Shown: one piece after another, positions 52,815 to 62,746 of the stretch
How positions within the stretch are numbered: position 1 is the stretch's first letter
Layout: every line of letters begins with the position of its first letter
Origin: Megachile rotundata
Taxonomy: Eukaryota > Arthropoda > Insecta > Hymenoptera > Megachilidae
Direction: 5' to 3'
Assembly: GCF_050947335.1 (NCBI RefSeq)
Contig: NW_027473316.1
Span: 434,001 to 498,000, forward strand
Length of the DNA: 64,000 nucleotides
Notes under the pieces: model-generated
What the model was told of the DNA's origin: nothing
Seen by the model: only the letters and a program-made list of their open reading frames with translations
The model's database searches: none
Program-made: the position numbers and the translations under genes

Positions 52815-55068
52815 ATTGCGATTGTATGATTGTGATTGTATGATTGTGATTGTATGATAGTGATTGTATGATTGTGATTGTATGATTGTGATTGTATGAT
52901 TGTGGTTGTATGATTGTGATTCTTTCATTGCGATTGTATGATTGTGATTGTATGATTGTGATTGTATGATTGTGATTGTATGATTGTGATCGTATGATTG
53001 TGGTTGTATAATTAAGGTTGTATGATTGTTTCTGTATGATTGTGATTGTATGATTGTGATTGTATGATTGTGATTGTATGATTGTGATTGTATGATTGTG
53101 ATTGTATGATTGTGATTGTATGATTGTGATTGTATGATTGTGATTGTATGATTGTGATTGTATGATTGCGATTGTATGATTGTGATTGCATGATTGTGAT
53201 TGTATGATAGTGATTGTATGATAGTGATTGTATGATTGTGATTGTATGATTGTGATTGTATGATTGCGATTGTATGATTATGATTGAATGATTGTGATTG
53301 TATGACTGTGATTGTGTGATTGTGATTGTGAGATTGTGATTGTATGATTTTGATTGTATGATGGTGATTGTATGATCGTGATTGTGAGATTGTGATTGTA
53401 TGATTGTGATTGTATGATTGTGATTGTATGATTGTGATTGTATGATTGTGATTGTATGATTGTGATTGTATGATAGTAATTGTATGATTGTGATTGTATG
53501 ATTGTGATTGTATGATTGTGATTGTATGATTGTGATTGTATGATTGTGATCGTATGATTGTGATGGTATGACTGTCATTGTATGATTGTGATTGTATGAT
53601 TGTGGTTATATGGTTGTGATTGTATGATTGTGATTGTATGATTGTGATTGTATGGTAGTAATTTTATGATTGTGATTGTATGATTGTGATTGTATGATTG
53701 TGATTGTATGACTGTGATCGTATGATTGTGATTCTTTGATTGCGATTGTATGATTGTGATTCTTTGATTGCGATTGTATGATTGTGATTGTATGATTGTG
53801 ATTGTATGACTGTGATTGAATGATTGTGATTGTATGATTGTGATTGTATGATTGTGATTGTATGATTGTGATTGTATGATTGTGATTGTATGATTGTGAT
53901 TGCATGATTGTGATTGTATGATTGTGATTGTATGATTGTGATTGTATGATTGTGATTGTATGATTGTGATTGTGTGATAGTGATTGTATGATTGTTTCTG
54001 TATGATTGTGATTGTATGATTGCGATTGTATGATTATGATTGTTTGATTGTGATTGTATGATTGTGATTGTGTGATTGTGATTGTGAGATTGTGATTGTA
54101 TGATCGTGATTGTGAGATTGTGATAGTGAGATTGTGATTGTATGATTGTGATTGAATGATTGTGATTGTATGATAGTAATTGTATGATTGTGATTGTATG
54201 ATTGCGATTGTATGATTGTGATTGTACGATTGTGATTGTATGATTGTGATCGTATGATTGTGATTCTTTTATTGCGATTGTATGATTGCGATTGTATGAT
54301 TGTGATTGTATGATTGTGATTGTATGATTGTGGTTGTATGATTGTGATTCTTTCATTGCGATTGTATGATTGTGATTGTATGATTGTGGTTGTATGATTG
54401 TGATTGTATGATTGTGATCGTATGATTGTGATTCTTTGATTGCGATTGTATGATTGTGATTGTATGATTGCGATTGTGTGATTGTGATTGCATGATTGTG
54501 ATTGTATGATAGTGATTGTATGATAGTGATTGTATGATTGTGATTGTATGATTGTGATTGTATGATTGTGATTGTATGATTGTGATTGTATGATTGTGAT
54601 TGTATGATTGTGATCGTATGATTGTGATCGTATGATTGTGATTGTATGATTGTGCTTGTATGATTGTGATTGTATGATTGTGATTGTATGATTGTGATTG
54701 TATGATTGTGATTGTAGGATTGTGATTGTATGATTGTGATTGAATGATTGTGATTGTATTATTGTAATTGTATGATTGTGATTGTATGATTGCGATTGTA
54801 TGATTGTGATTGTATGATTGTGATTGTATGATTGTGATCGTATGATTGTGATTCTTTGATTGCGATTGTATGATTGCGATTGTATGATTGTGATTGTATG
54901 ATTGTGATTGTATGATTGTGGTTGTATGATTGTGATTCTTTCATTGCGATTGTATGATTGTGATTGCATGATTGTGATTGTATGATTGTGATTGTATGAT
55001 TGTGATTGTATGATTGTGATCGTATGATTGTGGTTGTATAATTAAGGTTGTATGATTGTTTCTGTATG

Positions 55069-55194
55069 ATTGTGATTGTATGATTGTGATTGTATGATTG
55101 TGATTGTATGATTGTGATTGTATGATTGTGATTGTATGATTGTGATTGTATGATTGTGATTGTATGATTGTGATTGTATGATTGTGATTGTATG
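55069..55194 (+). repeat. 9-unit pure run (10 units in copy 2)
   Basis: Nine perfect units between TTTCTG and a GCG unit. The matching run at 62607-62746 has ten. Confidence 0.92.
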
Positions 55195-56330
55195 ATTGCG
55201 ATTGTATGATTGTGATTGTATGATTGTGATTGTATGATAGTGATTGTATGATAGTGATTGTATGATTGTGATTGTATGATTGTGATTGTATGATTGCGAT
55301 TGTATGATTATGATTGTATGATTGTGATTGTATGATTGTGATTGTATGATTGTGATTGTATGATTGTGATTGCATGATTGTGATTGTATGATTGTGATTG
55401 TATGATTGTGATTGTATGATTGTGATTGTGTGATAGTGATTGTATGATTGTTTCTGTATGATTGTGATTGTATGATTGCGATTGTATGATCATGATTGTT
55501 TGATTGTGATTGTACGATTGTGATTGTGTGATTGTGATTGTGAGATTGTGATTGTATGATCGTGATTGTGAGATTGTGATTGTGAGATTGGGATTGTATG
55601 ATTGTGATTGAATGATTGTGATTGTATGATAGTAATTGTATGATAGTGATTGTATGATAGTGATTGTATGATTGTGATTGTATGATTGTGATTGTATGAT
55701 TGCGATTGTATGATTATGATTGTATGATTGTGATTGTATGATTGTGATTGTATGATTGTGATTGTATGATTGTGATTGCATGATTGTGATTGTATGATTG
55801 TGATTGTATGATTGTGATTGTATGATTGTGATTGTGTGATAGTGATTGTATGATTGTTTCTGTATGATTGTGATTGTATGATTGCGATTGTATGATTATG
55901 ATTGTTTGATTGTGATTGTACGATTGTGATTGTGTGATTGTGATTGTGAGATTGTGATTGTATGATCGTGATTGTGAGATTGTGATTGTGAGATTGGGAT
56001 TGTATGATTGTGATTGAATGATTGTGATTGTATGATAGTAATTGTATGATTGTGATTGTATGATTGCGATTGTATGATTGTGATTGTATGATTGTGATTG
56101 TATGATTGTGATCGTATGATTGTGATTCTTTGATTGCGATTGTATGATTGCGATTGTATGATTGTGATTGTATGATTGTGATTGTATGATTGTGGTTGTA
56201 TGATTGTGATTCTTTCATTGCGATTGTATGATTGTGATTGTATGATTGTGATTGTATGATTGTGATTGTATGATTGTGATTGTATGATTGTGATTGTATG
56301 ATTGTGATTGTATGATTGTGATTGTATGAT

Positions 56331-56500
56331 TGTGGTTGTATGATTGTGATTCTTTCATTGCGATTGTATGATTGTGATTGTATGATTGTGGTTGTATGAT
56401 TGTGATTGTATGATTGTGATCGTATGATTGTGATTCTTTGATTGCGATTGTATGATTGTGATTGTATGATTGCGATTGTGTGATTGTGATTGCATGATTG
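56331..56500 (+). repeat. Junction segment between superunit B copies
   Basis: GTGGTTG, ATTCTTTC, GCG, GTGGTTG, GATCG, ATTCTTTG, GCG, GCG, GTGTG and GCATG: normal core units, but in neither the order left of copy 1 nor the order right of copy 2. The same series occurs at about 54.34-54.50 kb, inside superunit B, so the junction was probably formed by exchange within the superunit. Confidence 0.65.
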
Positions 56501-57980
56501 TGATTGTATGATTGTGATTGTATGATTGTGATTGTATGATTGTGATTGTATGATTGTGATTGTATGATTGTGATTGTATGATTGTGATTGTATGATTGTG
56601 ATTGTATGATTGTGATTGTATGATTGTGATTGTATGATTGTGATTGTATGATTGTGATTGTATGATTGTGATTGCATGATTGTGATTGTATGATTGTGAT
56701 TGTATGATTGTGATTGTATGATTGTGATTGTATGATTGTGATTGTGTGATAGTGATTGTATGATTGTTTCTGTATGATTGTGATTGTATGATGGCGGTTG
56801 TATGATTATGATTGTTTGATTGTGATTGTATGATTGTGATTGTGTGATTGTGATTGTGAGATTGTGATTGTATGATCGTGATTGTGAGATTGTGATTGTG
56901 AGATTGTGATTGTGTGATTGTGATTGAATGATTCTGATTGTATGATAGTAATTGTATGATTGTGATTGTATGATTGCGATTGTATGATTGTGATTGTATG
57001 ATTGTGATTGTATGATTGTGATCGTATGATTGTGATTCTTTGATTGCGATTGTATGATTGCGATTGTATGATTGTGATTGTATGATTGTGATTGTATGAT
57101 TGTGGTTGTATGATTGTGATTGTATGATTGTGATTCTTTCATTGCGATTGTATGATTGTGATTGTATGATTGTGATTGTATGATTGTGATTGTATGATTG
57201 TGATTGTATGATTGTGATTGTATGATTGTGATTGTATGATTGTGATCGTATGATTGTGGTTGTATAATTAAGGTTGTATGATTGTTTCTGTATGATTGTG
57301 ATTGTATGATTGCGATTGTATGATTGTGATTGTATGATTGTGATTGTGTGATTGTGATTGTATGATTGTGATTGCATGATTGTGATTGTATGATTGTGAT
57401 TGTATGATTGTGATTGTATGATTGTGATTGTATGACTGTGATTGTATGATTGTGATTGTATGACTGTGATCGTATGATTGTGATTCTTTGATTGCGATTG
57501 TATGATTGTGATGGTACGATTGTGATTGTATGATTGTGATTGTATGATTGTGATTGTATGATTGTGATTCTTTGATTGCGATTGTATGATTGTGATCGTA
57601 TGATTGTGATCGTATAATTGTGATTGTATGATTGTGATTGTATGATTGTGATTGTATGATTGTGATTGTATGATTGTGATTTTATGATTGTGATTGTGAG
57701 ATTGTGATTGTATGATTGTGATTGTATGATTGTGATTGTATGATTGTGGTTGTATGATTGTGATTGTATGATTGTGATTCTTTGATTGCGATTGTATGAT
57801 TGTGATTGTATGATTGTGATTGTATGACTGTGATTGTATGATTGTGATTGTATGATTGTGATTGTATGATTGTGATTGTATGATTGTGATTGTATGATTG
57901 TGATTGTATGATTGTGATTGCATGATTGTGATTGTATGATTGTGATTGTATGATTGTGATTGTATGATTGTGATTGTATG

Positions 57981-58540
57981 ATTGTGATTGTGTGATAGTG
58001 ATTGTATGATTGTTTCTGTATGATTGTGATTGTATGATTGCGGTTGTATGATTATGATTGTTTGATTGTGATTGTATGATTGTGATTGTGTGATTGTGAT
58101 TGTGAGATTGTGATTGTGAGATTGTGATTGTGAGATTGTGATTGTGTGATTGTGATTGAATGATTGTGATTGTATGATAGTAATTGTATGATTGTGATTG
58201 TATGATTGCGATTGTATGATTGTGATTGTATGATTGTGATTGTATGATAGTGATCGTATGATTGTGATTCTTTGATTGCGATTGTATGATTGCGATTGTA
58301 TGATTGTGATTGTATGATTGTGATTGTATGATTGTGGTTGTATGATTGTGATTGTATGATTGTGATTCTTTCATTGCGATTGTATGATTGTGATTGTATG
58401 ATTGTGATTGTATGATTGTGATTGTATGATTGTGATTGTATGATTGTGATTGTATGATTGTGATCGTATGATTGTGGTTGTATAATTAAGGTTGTATGAT
58501 TGTTTCTGTATGATTGTGATTGTATGATTGCGATTGTATG
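57981..58540 (+). repeat. Type example of the 40-unit HOR core
   Basis: Forty units in register. By unit number: 1 GTGTG, 2 ATAGTG, 3 TTTCTG, 5 GCGGTTG, 6 ATTATG with TTTG, 8 GTGTG, 9-11 GTGAG, 12 GTGTG, 13 GAATG, 15 ATAGTAATTG, 17 GCG, 20 ATAGTGATCG, 21 ATTCTTTG, 22-23 GCG, 26 GTGGTTG, 28 ATTCTTTC, 29 GCG, 35 GATCG, 36 GTGGTTGTATA, 37 ATTAAGG, 38 TTTCTG, 40 GCG. The others are consensus. Full or truncated versions with the same order recur many times, for example at 22.55, 24.41, 35.63, 40.0, 49.2, 50.45 and 56.75 kb. Confidence 0.88.
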
Positions 58541-58554
58541 ATTGTGATTGTATG

Positions 58555-58574
58555 ATTGTGATTGTGATTGTATG
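58555..58574 (+). other. 20-bp unit, second copy
   Basis: Same doubled ATTGTG half as at 51017, at offset 7538. Unit phase changes from 7 to 13 and stays there to the window end (ATTAAGG at 63923). Confidence 0.93.
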
Positions 58575-59610
58575 ATTGTGATTGCATGATTGTGATTGTA
58601 TGATTGTGATTGTATGATTGTGAATGTATGATTGTGATTGTATGATTGTGATTCTTTGATTGCGATTGTATGATTGTGATCGTATGATTGTGATCGTATA
58701 ATTGTGATTGTATGATTGTGATTGTATGATTGTGATTGTATGATTGTGATTTTATGATTGTGATTGTGAGATTGTGATTGTATGATTGTGATTGTATGAT
58801 TGTGATTGTATGATTGTGGTTGTATGATTGTGATTGTATGATTGTGATTGTATGATTGTGATTGTATGATTGTGATTGTATGATTGTGATTGTATGACTG
58901 TCATTGCATGATTGTGATTGTATGATTATGATTGTATGGTTGTGATTGTATGATCGTGATTGTATGATTGTGATTGTGTGATTGTGATTGTATGATTGTG
59001 ATTGTATGATTGTGATTGTATGATTGTGATTGCATGATTGTAATCGTATGATTGTGATTGTATGATTGTGATTGTATGATTGTGATTGTATGATTGTGAT
59101 TGTATGATAGTTATTGTATGATTGTTTCTGTATGATTGTGATTGTATGATTATGATTGTATGATTGTGATTGTATGATTGTGATTGTATGATTGTGATTG
59201 TATGATTGTGATTGCATGATTGTAATCGTATGATTGTGATTGTATGATTGTGGTTGTATGATTGTGATTGTATGATTGTGATTGTATGATAGTAATTGTA
59301 TGATTATGATAGTATGATTGCGATTGTATGATTGTGATTGTATGTTTGTGATTGTATGATTGTGATCGTATGATTGTGATTCTTTGATTGCGATTGTATG
59401 ATTGTGATTGTATGATTGCGATTGTGTGATTGTGATTGCATGATTGTGATTGTATGATAGTGATTGTATGATAGTGATTGTATGATTGTGATTGTATGAT
59501 TGCGATTGTATGATTATGATTGAATGATTGTGATTGTATGACTGTGATTGTGTGATTGTGATTGTGAGATTGTGATTGTATGATTTTGATTGTATGATCG
59601 TGATTGTGAG

Positions 59611-59806
59611 ATTGTGATTGTATGATTGTGATTGTATGATTGTGATTGTATGATTGTGATTGTATGATTGTGATTGTATGATTGTGATTGTATGATTGTG
59701 ATTGTATGATTGTGATTGTATGATTGTGATTGTATGATTGTGATTGTATGATTGTGATTGTATGATTGTGATTGTATGATTGTGATTGTATGATTGTGAT
59801 TGTATG
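59611..59806 (+). repeat. 14-unit pure run (15 units in copy 1)
   Basis: Counterpart of 52073-52282, one unit shorter. Confidence 0.92.
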
Positions 59807-60198
59807 ATTGTGATCGTATGATTGTGATTGTATGATCGTGATTGTGAGATTGTGATTGTGAGATTGTGATTGTATGATTGTGATTGAATGATTGTGATTG
59901 TATTATAGTAATTGTATGATTGTGATTGTATGATTGCGATTGTATGATTGTGATTGTATGATTGTGATTGTATGATTGTGATCGTATGATTGTGATTCTT
60001 TGATTGCGATTGTATGATTGCGATTGTATGATTGTGATTGTATGATTGTGATTGTATGATTGTGGTTGTATGATTGTGATTCTTTCATTGCGATTGTATG
60101 ATTGTGATTGTATGATTGTGATTGTATGATTGTGATTGTATGATTGTGATCGTATGATTGTGGTTGTATAATTAAGGTTGTATGATTGTTTCTGTATG

Positions 60199-60352
60199 AT
60201 TGTGATTGTATGATTGTGATTGTATGATTGTGATTGTATGATTGTGATTGTATGATTGTGATTGTATGATTGTGATTGTATGATTGTGATTGTATGATTG
60301 TGATTGTATGATTGTGATTGTATGATTGTGATTGTATGATTGTGATTGTATG
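60199..60352 (+). repeat. 11-unit pure run (10 units in copy 1)
   Basis: Counterpart of 52675-52814, one unit longer. Confidence 0.92.
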
Positions 60353-62606
60353 ATTGCGATTGTATGATTGTGATTGTATGATTGTGATTGTATGATAGTG
60401 ATTGTATGATTGTGATTGTATGATTGTGATTGTATGATTGTGGTTGTATGATTGTGATTCTTTCATTGCGATTGTATGATTGTGATTGTATGATTGTGAT
60501 TGTATGATTGTGATTGTATGATTGTGATCGTATGATTGTGGTTGTATAATTAAGGTTGTATGATTGTTTCTGTATGATTGTGATTGTATGATTGTGATTG
60601 TATGATTGTGATTGTATGATTGTGATTGTATGATTGTGATTGTATGATTGTGATTGTATGATTGTGATTGTATGATTGTGATTGTATGATTGTGATTGTA
60701 TGATTGCGATTGTATGATTGTGATTGCATGATTGTGATTGTATGATAGTGATTGTATGATAGTGATTGTATGATTGTGATTGTATGATTGTGATTGTATG
60801 ATTGCGATTGTATGATTATGATTGAATGATTGTGATTGTATGACTGTGATTGTGTGATTGTGATTGTGAGATTGTGATTGTATGATTTTGATTGTATGAT
60901 GGTGATTGTATGATCGTGATTGTGAGATTGTGATTGTATGATTGTGATTGTATGATTGTGATTGTATGATTGTGATTGTATGATTGTGATTGTATGATTG
61001 TGATTGTATGATAGTAATTGTATGATTGTGATTGTATGATTGTGATTGTATGATTGTGATTGTATGATTGTGATTGTATGATTGTGATCGTATGATTGTG
61101 ATGGTATGACTGTCATTGTATGATTGTGATTGTATGATTGTGGTTATATGGTTGTGATTGTATGATTGTGATTGTATGATTGTGATTGTATGGTAGTAAT
61201 TTTATGATTGTGATTGTATGATTGTGATTGTATGATTGTGATTGTATGACTGTGATCGTATGATTGTGATTCTTTGATTGCGATTGTATGATTGTGATTC
61301 TTTGATTGCGATTGTATGATTGTGATTGTATGATTGTGATTGTATGACTGTGATTGAATGATTGTGATTGTATGATTGTGATTGTATGATTGTGATTGTA
61401 TGATTGTGATTGTATGATTGTGATTGTATGATTGTGATTGCATGATTGTGATTGTATGATTGTGATTGTATGATTGTGATTGTATGATTGTGATTGTATG
61501 ATTGTGATTGTGTGATAGTGATTGTATGATTGTTTCTGTATGATTGTGATTGTATGATTGCGATTGTATGATTATGATTGTTTGATTGTGATTGTATGAT
61601 TGTGATTGTGTGATTGTGATTGTGAGATTGTGATTGTATGATCGTGATTGTGAGATTGTGATAGTGAGATTGTGATTGTATGATTGTGATTGAATGATTG
61701 TGATTGTATGATAGTAATTGTATGATTGTGATTGTATGATTGCGATTGTATGATTGTGATTGTACGATTGTGATTGTATGATTGTGATCGTATGATTGTG
61801 ATTCTTTTATTGCGATTGTATGATTGCGATTGTATGATTGTGATTGTATGATTGTGATTGTATGATTGTGGTTGTATGATTGTGATTCTTTCATTGCGAT
61901 TGTATGATTGTGATTGTATGATTGTGGTTGTATGATTGTGATTGTATGATTGTGATCGTATGATTGTGATTCTTTGATTGCGATTGTATGATTGTGATTG
62001 TATGATTGCGATTGTGTGATTGTGATTGCATGATTGTGATTGTATGATAGTGATTGTATGATAGTGATTGTATGATTGTGATTGTATGATTGTGATTGTA
62101 TGATTGTGATTGTATGATTGTGATTGTATGATTGTGATTGTATGATTGTGATCGTATGATTGTGATCGTATGATTGTGATTGTATGATTGTGCTTGTATG
62201 ATTGTGATTGTATGATTGTGATTGTATGATTGTGATTGTATGATTGTGATTGTAGGATTGTGATTGTATGATTGTGATTGAATGATTGTGATTGTATTAT
62301 TGTAATTGTATGATTGTGATTGTATGATTGCGATTGTATGATTGTGATTGTATGATTGTGATTGTATGATTGTGATCGTATGATTGTGATTCTTTGATTG
62401 CGATTGTATGATTGCGATTGTATGATTGTGATTGTATGATTGTGATTGTATGATTGTGGTTGTATGATTGTGATTCTTTCATTGCGATTGTATGATTGTG
62501 ATTGCATGATTGTGATTGTATGATTGTGATTGTATGATTGTGATTGTATGATTGTGATCGTATGATTGTGGTTGTATAATTAAGGTTGTATGATTGTTTC
62601 TGTATG

Positions 62607-62746
62607 ATTGTGATTGTATGATTGTGATTGTATGATTGTGATTGTATGATTGTGATTGTATGATTGTGATTGTATGATTGTGATTGTATGATTGTGATTG
62701 TATGATTGTGATTGTATGATTGTGATTGTATGATTGTGATTGTATG
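62607..62746 (+). repeat. 10-unit pure run (9 units in copy 1)
   Basis: Counterpart of 55069-55194, one unit longer. Confidence 0.92.

Larger units (their letters stand above)
48931..56330 (+). repeat. Superunit B, copy 1 (about 7.5 kb)
   Basis: First copy of a near-identical tandem pair. Landmarks at 49137 (GCATG), 49253 (ATGGCGGTTG), 50947 (ATTAAGG), 51017 (20-bp unit), 53011 (ATTAAGG) and 54711 (GTAGG) all recur at +7538. The offset is 7524 between about 52.3 and 52.7 kb and 7552 after about 55.2 kb. ATTAAGG units are at 49729, 50947, 52647, 53011 and 55041. The left edge lies in a pure run between 48.93 and 49.13 kb. The right edge is near 56.33 kb, where this copy has ATTCTTTC and copy 2 has ATTAAGG. 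Confidence 0.9.
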
